A program made the translations under genes and the position numbers. The notes beneath the pieces were generated by a model. The model was not told where the DNA came from, did not search any database, and worked only from the letters and a program-made list of their open reading frames with translations. A DNA stretch of 64,000 bases from Streptomyces marinisediminis (GTDB lineage: Bacteria > Actinomycetota > Actinomycetes > Streptomycetales > Streptomycetaceae): assembly GCF_026262575.1 (NCBI RefSeq), contig NZ_JAPKFL010000011.1, forward strand, positions 1 through 64,000, read 5' to 3'. Of this stretch, positions 33,761 to 42,180 are shown piece by piece (positions within the stretch are counted from its first letter, which is position 1; each line of letters opens with the position of its first letter).

Positions 33761-35851
33761 ATGGCAGCGGACGAATGGCCGCAGCGCCTCATCCGGTTCA
33801 CCGACTGGAGCCGCGCGGAAGCCACCGCCGTGAAGTATCTGCTCCCCGTGCTGACCGACCAACAGGCGGAACTGTCCCAGTGGTCGTTCCTGCGGAAATA
33901 CCCCTCGTGGCGGTTGAGGTACCGGCCCGCCGGACCGGACTCTTCGAAGAACCTGGACGCTGCCCTGAACGAGCTGGTCAGTGTCGGCGTCCTCACTTCC
34001 TGGACACGGGGCATCTACGAGCCGGAAGAGACGGTCTTCGGCGGACCGTCCGGCATGAAGGTCGCGCACACCCTGTTCCACTACGACAGCCGTCACCTGC
34101 TGGAGGAGCTGGCCCGCCAGCAGGTCGCGAGCGGCCCCCAGCTCGGCCGCCGCGAGCTGGCAGTCCTCCTGCTCAGCGTGGCGATGCGCGCTGCAGGACT
34201 CGACTGGTACGAGCAGGGCGACGTATGGGCGAGGATCGCAGCCGAACGACCCGGCGACGAGATCCGCAATCTGCACCGGCACCGGCCCGCTGTCCACCGG
34301 TTGATGACCATCGACGTCAGTGCCACCAGCCGCAGCGTCACCGAGGGCCGACTCGCGTCGCTGGCCGTGTGGATAGCCACGTTCGAGTGGTTCGGTCAGC
34401 AGCTCGCAGACCTCAACCGCCAGGGCCGCCTGGAACGAGGGCTGCGGGCCGTGATCGCCCACCACGGCATCTTCCACTGGAACCGTCTGGGCCTCCCCAC
34501 CGAGGACCAGCACACCTTGTCAACACTCGCGAAAGAGGTAGTCATGGGAACGAGCGACAGCGCCGCATCAGCCGGAACTGAGGGAGCTTCGAGCACTACG
34601 GTCAGCGGGGTGAACCGTGACACCACCGAAGCCCCTTCCGCCGACCGCCTGCGCTCCCAATTGATCGACCAGTTGGTCGAAGAGGGAAGCGTGCGCACGC
34701 CGCGCGTAGAGGAGGCCATGCGGGCCGTGCCTCGCCACCTCTTCGTCCCGAACGCCCCCCTGGAGAAGGCGTACGGGAACGCCCCCGTGAACACCAAGTT
34801 CGACGAGTCCGGTGCGTCCATCAGCTGTGCATCCCAGCCCGACATCGTCGGCATGATGCTGGAACAGCTCGATGTCCAGCCTGGCCAGAACATCTTGGAG
34901 CTGGGGGCCGGCACCGGCTTCAACGCCGGGCTCCTCGGCCACCTCGTCGGGGAGAAGGGCCATGTCACCACGATCGACGTGGACGAGGACATCGTGGACG
35001 GGGCACGCGGCGGACTGGCCGCTGCCGACATCCACAACGTGGAAGTGATCCTCGGAGACGGAGCTCTTGGCCACGCCCCCCAAGCGCCATACGACCGCAT
35101 CGAAGCCACCGTCGGCGCCCACGGCGTGCCGCCCGCCTGGCTCGACCAGCTCGCTCCCGGCGGACGGCTGCTCATCCCTCTACGCCTGCGCGGCAGCGTC
35201 TCCCGCTCGATCGCTTTCGAGAAGCAGGATGGAGCCTGGCGCAGCGTCGGCAGCCAGATGAACACGTTCATGCCGCTTCGCCGGGGCATCGCCGACGACC
35301 CGCGCGTCTTCGTTCCCCTGGCACCGGACAACACCGTCACCCTCGTCACCAACGGAGACCAGAAGGTCGACGCGGACGCCCTGAGCGACATCTTCCGCCA
35401 GCCGCGCACCGAGGTGTGGACGGAGGTCACCTTCCGGGGGCCGGAGTCGGCGGAGTACCTGGAGCTGTGGCTCAGCTGCGCCATGCCGAACGGTTTGAGC
35501 CGAATGCCCGCCAAGGCCGAGGCCATTGAGAAGGGACTGGTCACCGCGCCCTACCCGTCCTCGACCGCAGTCTTCGAGAACGGCACGCTCACCTACCTTA
35601 CGCGGCGACCGTACGCGAAGAAGGCCCCTGACGGTGCCACCCTGTACGAGTTCGGCGTCATCGGCCACGGGCCCGATGCTGAGGCCCTGGCCGGGAGCGT
35701 CGCGGACCAGGTCCGCACCTGGAACCGCGACTTCCGTGACCACGAGGTCCAGTTCGAGATCCAGCCACTCGACGCGGTGGCGCTCGCACCGCAGCCCGGC
35801 CGCTTCGCCTTCGACAACGCGCTGAACCGCATCGTCATCGAATGGCAGTGA
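33761..35851 (+). CDS. SpaB_C-like domain fused to PIMT-type methyltransferase (FxLD system)
   Basis: A 696-residue two-domain protein. Residues about 1-265 match the thiopeptide-type/SpaB_C family (WSFLRKYPSWRLRYRPAG; GIYEPEETVFGG). After a 30-residue Ser/Thr-rich linker, a protein-L-isoaspartate methyltransferase-like domain has ASISCASQPDIVGMML and SAM motif I LELGAGTGF near 380. The FxLD-system methyltransferase family has this fusion. Such enzymes methylate a core Asp, which collapses to succinimide and hydrolyses to isoAsp. ATG 33761 is 17 bases after lanC, with AGAGAGG upstream. Confidence 0.88.
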   Translation: MAADEWPQRLIRFTDWSRAEATAVKYLLPVLTDQQAELSQWSFLRKYPSWRLRYRPAGPDSSKNLDAALNELVSVGVLTSWTRGIYEPEETVFGGPSGMKVAHTLFHYDSRHLLEELARQQVASGPQLGRRELAVLLLSVAMRAAGLDWYEQGDVWARIAAERPGDEIRNLHRHRPAVHRLMTIDVSATSRSVTEGRLASLAVWIATFEWFGQQLADLNRQGRLERGLRAVIAHHGIFHWNRLGLPTEDQHTLSTLAKEVVMGTSDSAASAGTEGASSTTVSGVNRDTTEAPSADRLRSQLIDQLVEEGSVRTPRVEEAMRAVPRHLFVPNAPLEKAYGNAPVNTKFDESGASISCASQPDIVGMMLEQLDVQPGQNILELGAGTGFNAGLLGHLVGEKGHVTTIDVDEDIVDGARGGLAAADIHNVEVILGDGALGHAPQAPYDRIEATVGAHGVPPAWLDQLAPGGRLLIPLRLRGSVSRSIAFEKQDGAWRSVGSQMNTFMPLRRGIADDPRVFVPLAPDNTVTLVTNGDQKVDADALSDIFRQPRTEVWTEVTFRGPESAEYLELWLSCAMPNGLSRMPAKAEAIEKGLVTAPYPSSTAVFENGTLTYLTRRPYAKKAPDGATLYEFGVIGHGPDAEALAGSVADQVRTWNRDFRDHEVQFEIQPLDAVALAPQPGRFAFDNALNRIVIEWQ

Positions 35852-35852
35852 C

Positions 35853-36977
35853 ATGGACGTCAGCCAGATAGCACGGCGGTTTCCACTCGTAGCCCGCCCG
35901 CGTCCAGCCTGCCCGCCCCTCGCGGATCGAGTCCGAGAGATCACGGACTTGGCCCGCTCCGCCGAGCACGACGGCAAGGTGACCTCCGCGACCGTCGCGC
36001 TGAACAAGGCGGCGCTGATCGCAAGTGACTGCGGCCTGCCAGACCTGGCGCGCACTCTGTGCTGGCGTCATACCGAAGTCTTCCTGCGCGCTCAGCCCCT
36101 GAGCGCGCAGGAGGCCCGGTACACCCTGGAACCTCTGGTCAACCTGGCCCGCCTACGCATCCGTGACGGCGACGGGCTCGGCGCGTACGACCTGCTCGAC
36201 TCCTTGAACCGAGCAGTGAGATACAAGACGGAAGCGGTCATCGACGGCCGCACCATGTCCTTCCAGCACCTCACACAGTCGGCATCCGACCATCGGGAAG
36301 TGTGCCAGTGGCTGTGGACCGTCCTCCTCGGCGACGGAACCCGCGCCCTCGTCGCAGCCGGGCTGTGGGACCGCGCACGAACCCACAGCGAGCAGCACCG
36401 CGGCGTGGGCCAGCGTCTCTTCGACGGGCGACAAGTAGAGGTGCTTGCCCGCTGCCTCGGCGGGCGGCCGGGCGAGGCAGCGGAGTTCCTGAACAAGAGC
36501 ACCCTGCAGGAGGACTGGGAGCGCGCAGTCGCTGCGTGCCTCGCCGCGCTCTGCCTCACCGCGGTCGGCGAGGACCCCCTCGGCTCTGCCGAGCCCATGG
36601 TGACGCACTATCTAGCCCTCGACCCCGATCCTGAGCTTGCGGTCTTCCGCACTCGGGTCGGGCTCACCGTGTTCGACCTTTCCCCGTATAGCCGCCAAGC
36701 CGACGTGTCGCACCGCCTCACCCGTGAGGCAATAGCGTCCGAAGACGGATACGTCGCGCGAGACGTGCTTGCGCATCCGCTGTGCGGCAAGCAGATCAGC
36801 CCAGATGAGCACCGTAGGTTGTCGGTCGCCGTCGCCTCGGCTGGCCTCGGCAAGGGGTACATGCCCGACCCTCTGGAGCGGGCGCTGCGGGACGCTACGT
36901 CGGTCTCGATAGGAGTCTGGGAACGCCACTTCACCGGCCGAGCCGACCCAGCAGATCGGTCGCGGTCGTATCGTTGA
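35853..36977 (+). CDS. Conserved hypothetical protein ending the lanthipeptide operon
   Basis: A 374-residue soluble helical protein with TPR-like repeats (KVTSATVALNKAALIASDCG; AAGLWDRARTHSEQH; AVAACLAALCLTAVGE). No DNA-binding domain is seen. It starts 2 bases after the methyltransferase stop, so it is almost certainly coupled. It resembles TPR-containing parts of Streptomyces regulators but lacks an HTH. No catalytic motif. Confidence 0.6.
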   Translation: MDVSQIARRFPLVARPRPACPPLADRVREITDLARSAEHDGKVTSATVALNKAALIASDCGLPDLARTLCWRHTEVFLRAQPLSAQEARYTLEPLVNLARLRIRDGDGLGAYDLLDSLNRAVRYKTEAVIDGRTMSFQHLTQSASDHREVCQWLWTVLLGDGTRALVAAGLWDRARTHSEQHRGVGQRLFDGRQVEVLARCLGGRPGEAAEFLNKSTLQEDWERAVAACLAALCLTAVGEDPLGSAEPMVTHYLALDPDPELAVFRTRVGLTVFDLSPYSRQADVSHRLTREAIASEDGYVARDVLAHPLCGKQISPDEHRRLSVAVASAGLGKGYMPDPLERALRDATSVSIGVWERHFTGRADPADRSRSYR

Positions 36978-37100
36978 TGGCGCCGAGCAACACAGCTGAC
37001 TCGAACCCGTCGAGGCCGGAGGCGTCTGGTCCCGGTTCGCCGCTCTGGGCTCCGTCGTGCCGCCCACCGGGCCCGCGCCCGACCCCCTGGTCTCGGCGAT

Positions 37101-37517
37101 GTGGCGTCTGACTCATGCGGACGCAGCCCGGCGGCCGGACGCGGAACCCGGCTGACCAATACGCGCATCGCCGCCTTTGAGGACGTCGGCCGCCGCCTGC
37201 GTCGGCTTGCCGCCGAAGGGCGGCTGATACGCGGCCGGCGCGCCGCCCTCACCCATCGCGGGATTTTCGCGTGCAACCGCGCCGGGAGCCTGCCTTCGAG
37301 CAGGCTGCCAACCGGTGAAGCGGCCAGGCGGGAGTTGCAGGAGCACCGACGCAGGAAGGAGGAGGCTGCGGCTCAGCGGCAGGCACTCATCGACGAACGT
37401 CAGCTCGCCCTGCGGCACGATCATTCTGCAAAGAGTCACAAATCTCTCGGTTCACTGCCGTCACTGCTTCGATGCGCCCTCGCATCTCTGCGGCCACTTC
37501 CTCACACGTTGATATAG
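37101..37517 (+). CDS. Possible gene remnant between convergent genes
   Basis: The frame from about 37149 has coding-like composition: RIAAFEDVGRRLRRLAAEGRL, then a charged coiled coil ELQEHRRRKEEAAAQRQAL. A different frame just upstream (FAALGSVVPPTGPAPDPLVSA ends at TGA 37153-37155) is also coding-like, so this could be a frameshifted remnant. The GTG 37101 start has no ribosome site. The end overlaps the minus-strand regulator. Confidence 0.3.
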   Translation: MASDSCGRSPAAGRGTRLTNTRIAAFEDVGRRLRRLAAEGRLIRGRRAALTHRGIFACNRAGSLPSSRLPTGEAARRELQEHRRRKEEAAAQRQALIDERQLALRHDHSAKSHKSLGSLPSLLRCALASLRPLPHTLI

Positions 37518-38721
37518 CCTGCTGTGGGTTTTCAGGAAACGCGTAGCGGACTACAGTTTTATACTCCTCACGCACTTGAGGGTTTCCTGAGGTGAATATA
37601 CTCGACGACAGGCGAACGAGCACTGAGTGGGGGGTGAGTTGGGCAACGTCCCATCGCCCGTCGGAGTGGCGGCTGGCCCATAGCAGCAACCTTTGCTCCT
37701 GGTTGACAACGAGCTTGCAATCTGCGCCGCCAATGGCTGAAGACAGGGCAGGAAGCGAGAGCCCGGAATTCCCGGCCATCCGTTCGACTTCCTGTGGTGT
37801 GTCAACGATGCGATGTGTCGCAGGCTGCCGTGAGGGCACAGAAGCAGGGTTCTGCTTCTCGTCGATCAAATATGCAAGTTTGGCGTCGTAGTGGCTGTTG
37901 GCGGCAGCTAGTTCTTCATCGGCCCACGTGATGATTGTGACTCGATACTCTGGTGTAGCTGCTGGAAACAGTACGCTCGTCACTGCCGTCACTGGAGTGC
38001 GGCTCAGCGACGGAATCCTCATGACGTGACTGTGCCCGTCCCGGGATTCGGATACAGCTGCAACACTCTCCCACAGTTGACGGCAGACGGCATCTGACTT
38101 GACCTGCATTATCAGGTCCAGGAGCTGATCGTCATGAGGGTATCTGGTACCGGCGAATCGCAGCAGTTTTACGTATTCGACAGCGTTCTGTTCCCAGTTC
38201 ACGTATTGCGTTCGGGCTTCCTCGCCCAGCAGCGCCCAACGCATCAAATTGGCGCCCGGCTCCCGCACCCATGGCCAAATAGTGACCATCGCGGCGTTGT
38301 AGCCGGCCACATTCCATGCTTTGTCGGTGAGGTAGGCCGGGTCCGGTAGTTGGTGGTCGAGCAGCCGCTGCAGGCCATGGCGTGTGTGGTGGTCGCCCAC
38401 TGATTGCGTGATGGAGATTTCACCATCAATCACCGACAGGAGGAGCGCATGTCTTTCGTCTGACCCGAGGGCAAGAACATTCGCGATCCTATCGAGTAGT
38501 TCGCGGTCGAGTGTCTTCGGCCTGTTTCCCCGCTCGAGAGCCTGGTACCAGGCTCGGCTGCGACCAATCGCTTCTGCGATTTCCGTCTGAGAGAGGGCGC
38601 GTCCCAGACCTCGCCTCTCGCCAGCGGCGGCGCGCCAACCTCGCAAGAGTCCGGGCAAGCTCAGAAGCGGGCCGTGAGTGCTTGGCTCAGCGCCGTGAAG
38701 TATCGCTGATCCGCCAGCCAT
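37387..38721 (-). CDS. XRE-family regulator with MmyB-like ligand domain
   Basis: A 444-residue protein. The helix-turn-helix is at about 28-85 (LSQTEIAEAIGRSRAWYQALERG). The next 150 residues match the MmyB-like ligand-binding domain (PAYLTDKAWNVAGYNAAM; LMRWALLG). The C-terminal 200 residues are unusual and may be an additional effector domain. GC is visibly lower than in neighbours, suggesting recent transfer. It is convergent with the end of the lanthipeptide operon. Confidence 0.75.
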   Translation of the reverse strand: MAGGSAILHGAEPSTHGPLLSLPGLLRGWRAAAGERRGLGRALSQTEIAEAIGRSRAWYQALERGNRPKTLDRELLDRIANVLALGSDERHALLLSVIDGEISITQSVGDHHTRHGLQRLLDHQLPDPAYLTDKAWNVAGYNAAMVTIWPWVREPGANLMRWALLGEEARTQYVNWEQNAVEYVKLLRFAGTRYPHDDQLLDLIMQVKSDAVCRQLWESVAAVSESRDGHSHVMRIPSLSRTPVTAVTSVLFPAATPEYRVTIITWADEELAAANSHYDAKLAYLIDEKQNPASVPSRQPATHRIVDTPQEVERMAGNSGLSLPALSSAIGGADCKLVVNQEQRLLLWASRHSDGRWDVAQLTPHSVLVRLSSSIFTSGNPQVREEYKTVVRYAFPENPQQAISTCEEVAAEMRGRIEAVTAVNREICDSLQNDRAAGRADVRR

Positions 38722-39774
38722 TTCGTTCCTCCGTCACGGCGCTCGGTACGCCGCGCAATCAAGATCAAAGACGGTCCAGGCGCGATGCGGCCCGTCCGAG
38801 CGGTCGCCTGTCATCGTAATAGATCAACAAGGGTGCTCTGATCGAGCCTCGGTGATCTTCTCTTGTTGAAAGTTGGATTTCAGCAGCCCTATCGGTGCCG
38901 ACGTGGACAGGAAGTCGGCTTGGTTACTCAGGTTCACCAGGCGAGCTGAATGAATGATGATGGTCACGGACAGTGTCATGCCTAAAAATTTGTGCATGCT
39001 CAATCTTTTAGGCATGTGGTGATCGTTAGTGGTTTCGCCGGTGGACCGGGGCGACTGACTTGCGGCTGTACTCCCTCTGCCTCTGGTGCAACAGGGCGGT
39101 CTTTAAGGGGAGATGACCTTTGCGGGGAACCGACGGCGGTTTGCATCATCGGCCTATGCCCAGTCATGAGGCGTCGAACCCCGATCGTTGACGAACTGTT
39201 GACCTGCCGGTTTAAATTCAGATGGTCCGGCGGAGCGAGCGCGTCCACTTCGTGTGGCAGCGCGTGAGCGGCCGGGCTGACTGCGGACAGGCCGTGAGAA
39301 CTGGGGGGTTGCCCGAAGGGGTTGAGGAGAGCTTGTTGAGCGGTTGCTCTCTGCAACCAGTGCAGAGTTTAAGAACCAAGTCTGGATCTTGACACGGGTT
39401 CGTGCGTATGTTCGTCGTCCTCCGGGCGCGCTGCCCGGCACATCGGACGTAAGGAGCACGGCTGATCGTGTAGGTCCGTATACAGCGACGGCGCCCGGGA
39501 GCGGGAACTCCCAGACGCCGAACGCTAAGTGGCACGTCCGCCCCGGCAAGGGCGGAGGTTGCCCACCGTCACCACGCTGAGTCCTTCCGAGGGGCGCGTC
39601 AGCGTGACAACACTGCAACGAGGAGTATCGCATGCCTCCTGCACTGCGCAAAAGGCCCTTCTGCCTGACCTGCGCGGCAGCCACCTCCGCCTCGGCGCCT
39701 TCGTGCACCGCGCCGGAGCCCACCTCCCCTGCCCCGGCGAACCGCCGGCTCCGCCCCGTCGCCGGGAGCGGCCG
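38722..39774. other. One-kilobase spacer without a convincing gene
   Basis: Only weak frames occur and none has family similarity or a good ribosome site. GC is lower than in the surrounding genes. It contains the 11-bp inverted repeat at 38977-39016. It separates the regulator from the mobilisation genes and probably holds their promoter. Confidence 0.5.
38977..39016. promoter_or_regulatory. Spaced 11-bp inverted repeat in the AT-richer spacer
   Basis: CATGCCTAAAA (38977-38987) and TTTTAGGCATG (39006-39016) form perfect arms separated by 18 bases. It may be an operator or a replication/transfer control site; no binding protein is known. Confidence 0.5.
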
Positions 39775-40665
39775 ATGAGCAGCGAAGCCCGCGAGTGGGT
39801 CTGGGAGCACAGCTCCAGCCGGGGGACCGCACGCCTGGTCCTGCTGTCGATCGCCGACCGGGTGGCCGACGAGCAGTGCGTCTCCTGGGCCTCGCTGTCC
39901 AGCCTGGCCAAGCGCACGCGCGCTTCCGTCTCCACGGTGCGCGAGGCCATCGACCGCCTGGTCCATGTCGGTGAGCTGGAGCAGCTCGTCGACCTCGCCG
40001 GCCCGCAGCGCAGCACGGTCTACCGCCTGCCCCTCGCCGCCCAGGCCGTGGCAGAGACTGCGCAGGACGAAGACGAGGACGCCGACCAGGCAGTGGCGGG
40101 CGAGCCCAAGGCCACCCCCGCCCTCCGGGTCTCGGCTCTGCGGCGGTACGGAATCCGGCCGCGCGAAGTAGCGAAATCCCCCGCGAGGGACCGGAAACCG
40201 GCAGTACCGAAATTCGGCAGGTCCCAACGGAAACCGGCACCCCGACGTACCGAAAACCGGCACAGCGGTCTACCGGAAACCGGCACACAGAACCGTAGTG
40301 AACCGGATTTGAACCGTAGGTACAGCAGTGGTGCTGTCGTCCTCTCGGCCAGCGAGTGGCAGGTCGACCCCACCACCCACACCTGGGCCCACGAGCAGGG
40401 ACACCTCAAGCGCCTCGGCCAGGACGGCCTGCGGGCGGCCGACGCTAAGTGGCGTGCCCACCGAGCCGACTTCGCACCGAGGCCGGCGGCTGCCTGGGCC
40501 ACCGACTGGCGCTCCTGGATCGCCCGAGAGCACGCCCCCAGCCGCCCGAACCTCTACGCCGTGCCCGGCGGAGCCTCCGCCGCACCCAGCGGCATGACGC
40601 GGGCCGAAGCCCACACCGCCGCCCTTCTCGCCGCCCTCGACGAGCCGACCGGAACGGAGGGCTGA
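39775..40665 (+). CDS. Helix-turn-helix protein of the mobilisation block
   Basis: A 296-residue protein. The N-terminal winged helix is typical of Streptomyces plasmid-associated HTH proteins (MSSEAREWVWEHS; WASLSSLAKRTRASVSTVREAI at about 40-61). The middle, about 110-190, is low-complexity and contains the DNA-level repeats at 40192-40285. The C-terminus is a separate region with KWRAHRADFAPRPAAAW. It may have a replication or partition function. ATG 39775 has GGGAG upstream; in-frame sequence further up has no family match. Confidence 0.65.
   Translation: MSSEAREWVWEHSSSRGTARLVLLSIADRVADEQCVSWASLSSLAKRTRASVSTVREAIDRLVHVGELEQLVDLAGPQRSTVYRLPLAAQAVAETAQDEDEDADQAVAGEPKATPALRVSALRRYGIRPREVAKSPARDRKPAVPKFGRSQRKPAPRRTENRHSGLPETGTQNRSEPDLNRRYSSGAVVLSASEWQVDPTTHTWAHEQGHLKRLGQDGLRAADAKWRAHRADFAPRPAAAWATDWRSWIAREHAPSRPNLYAVPGGASAAPSGMTRAEAHTAALLAALDEPTGTEG
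40192..40285. repeat. Five iteron-like repeats inside a coding region
   Basis: CGGAAACCGGCA occurs at 40192, 40228 and 40274, with variants CGAAATTCGGCA at 40208 and CGAAAACCGGCA at 40251. Start spacings are 16, 20, 23 and 23 bases, which are not multiples of three, so the repeat is at DNA level, not protein level. Three GAACCG copies follow at 40290-40317. They could be protein-binding sites, for example a replication or partition site. Confidence 0.65.
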
Positions 40666-40667
40666 CC

Positions 40668-41384
40668 ATGGACCGCCGCGAAACCGCCGCCTTGCTGGCC
40701 TACATCGGCCGACTCGACCCCCGGCTGATCCGCACGACCGAGCGCGAGGCGGCCGACCAGCTCGCCCAGTGGCACGAGCTGCTCGGCGACGTGCCGATGG
40801 CCACCCCGCACGGCTGGGACGCCCGAGTCGCAGCCCGCCAACACATCCGCACCTCGCCGTACCAGATCCTGCCCGCGGACGTGGCCCGCCGTTGGGAGAG
40901 CTACCGGCGCGACCGCCTGGCCCGGCACTCCGACCCCACGCCGTCCGTCGACCCGGACGACCAGGCCGCCTGGACCGCCGAACTGGTCGGCGCCCGCCGC
41001 GCCGTCGCCGCTGGCATCGCTCAGCCTGCGCAGGCCCCGGCTATCACCAGCGGTCGCGGCGGGATCGACCCGAAGCTGGAGGCGCGGCTGCGGGAGAGCG
41101 GCTCCTGCATACCGCCCGCCGCCCGAGCCGCCCTCGCGCCCTACCGGCCCGCCCGAGCCGCGCGAGAGGCCGCCGTCGCGCAGGGGCAGCCCGACCCTTT
41201 CGGTGTCCGCTGCGAGTGGTGTTTGGCGCAACCCGGTGAGCCGTGCCGCCGCCGAAGGGTCGGCCCCGACGGCGGAGCCCGCGGAACTGCCCCGCGTGCC
41301 ACCCCGCACCCCGGCCGCATCGACCTCGCTGCCGCCCAGCAGGCCCAGCAGACCGAGCAGGTCCGCCAGCCCACGATGGCCTGA
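40668..41384 (+). CDS. Hypothetical protein with a C-terminal Cys motif
   Basis: A 238-residue protein. Residues about 185-198 hold CEWCLAQPGEPC, a short zinc-finger-like cluster common in Streptomyces plasmid and phage proteins. The N-terminus is helical (LLAYIGRLDPRLIRTTEREA). It starts 3 bases after the HTH gene's stop, with GGAGG close by. Function unknown. Confidence 0.6.
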   Translation: MDRRETAALLAYIGRLDPRLIRTTEREAADQLAQWHELLGDVPMATPHGWDARVAARQHIRTSPYQILPADVARRWESYRRDRLARHSDPTPSVDPDDQAAWTAELVGARRAVAAGIAQPAQAPAITSGRGGIDPKLEARLRESGSCIPPAARAALAPYRPARAAREAAVAQGQPDPFGVRCEWCLAQPGEPCRRRRVGPDGGARGTAPRATPHPGRIDLAAAQQAQQTEQVRQPTMA

Positions 41385-41538
41385 CCGGCGTATACGAGCG
41401 GTGCGCCACCGCCCGGTCCACCTCCAGCACCGTCCGCCCGGCTGCGGCGCACGCGCTCGCGCCGCAGCCGACACCTGACGCCGCACACCTGCCGGGCACC
41501 ACCCTGGCCGGCGACGCGGCAGCACATCGGAGAGTTCC

Positions 41539-42180
41539 TTGCGCCACATCACCACCTACGACGCACCAGCCACCGGTCTTCGCGGCATCGCGGACACCAG
41601 CTGGCACACCCGCGGAGCGTGCCACGGCATGGACGTGGAGGACGCCGACGCCGTCTTCTTCCCCCTCCCCCGGGACCACGAAGCCATCGCCGAGGCGAAG
41701 GAGCTGTGCGGCTGGTGCCCGGTGCGCAGCGACTGCCTCAACTACGCGCTGGAGAACGTCCTGAAAGATGGCATCTGGGGCGGTCTCACCGAGGCAGAGC
41801 GGCGCCCGTGGCACGACGGACTGCCCCAGCGCCTCGACTACCGGCGTGTGAGCGCGTTCTTCCAGGGCCGCGACATCCACCTGACCGGGGCCGAGCGCCA
41901 GGTCGTGATCGACCACGCCTACGTCCGGGGCTGGCAGCCCGCCCGCCTCGCCGCCGGCCTGCAGGTCAGCCCCAGGCACGCCCGTGACCTGCTCCGGCAG
42001 GCGGCCAACAAGGTGCTGGACCGCGACCGCACCTACGGCGTGCCCCGGCCCAAGAAGCAGCGGCAGAAGTCCACCCCGGCAGCAGGCCGCCCTGCATCTG
42101 CCAAGCCCGGCACCCGACAGCCGGCGTCCCGCCAGGCAGCGTCGACCGTGACGCCCGCCTCTTTCGGAAAGGCCGCATGA
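41539..42180 (+). CDS. WhiB-family iron-sulfur regulator with long C-terminal tail
   Basis: A 213-residue protein. The [4Fe-4S] ligands are Cys28, Cys57, Cys60 and Cys66 (RGACHG; LCGWCPVRSDC), and the turn GIWGGLTEAER follows. The tail after about residue 95 includes a possible HTH (VIDHAYVRGWQPARLAAGLQ) and a basic end. WhiB proteins bind sigma factor and sense redox. The start is TTG 41539 with CGGAGAG upstream. Its stop overlaps the DUF2637 start. Confidence 0.85.
   Translation: MRHITTYDAPATGLRGIADTSWHTRGACHGMDVEDADAVFFPLPRDHEAIAEAKELCGWCPVRSDCLNYALENVLKDGIWGGLTEAERRPWHDGLPQRLDYRRVSAFFQGRDIHLTGAERQVVIDHAYVRGWQPARLAAGLQVSPRHARDLLRQAANKVLDRDRTYGVPRPKKQRQKSTPAAGRPASAKPGTRQPASRQAASTVTPASFGKAA

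Noticed and set aside
36995..37025. A tRNA-like T-loop word (CGGGTTCGAGTCA on the minus strand)
   Set aside because: No acceptor stem, anticodon stem or D-loop could be built around it.
36931..37116. A 61-codon minus-strand frame (MSQTPHRRDQ...) overlapping the end of the TPR-like gene
   Set aside because: It overlaps the real gene's 3' end in antisense, has no ribosome site and no family pattern.
39389..39412. TTGACA followed by TATGTT as a sigma-70 type promoter
   Set aside because: The spacer is only 12 bases, too short for this promoter class.
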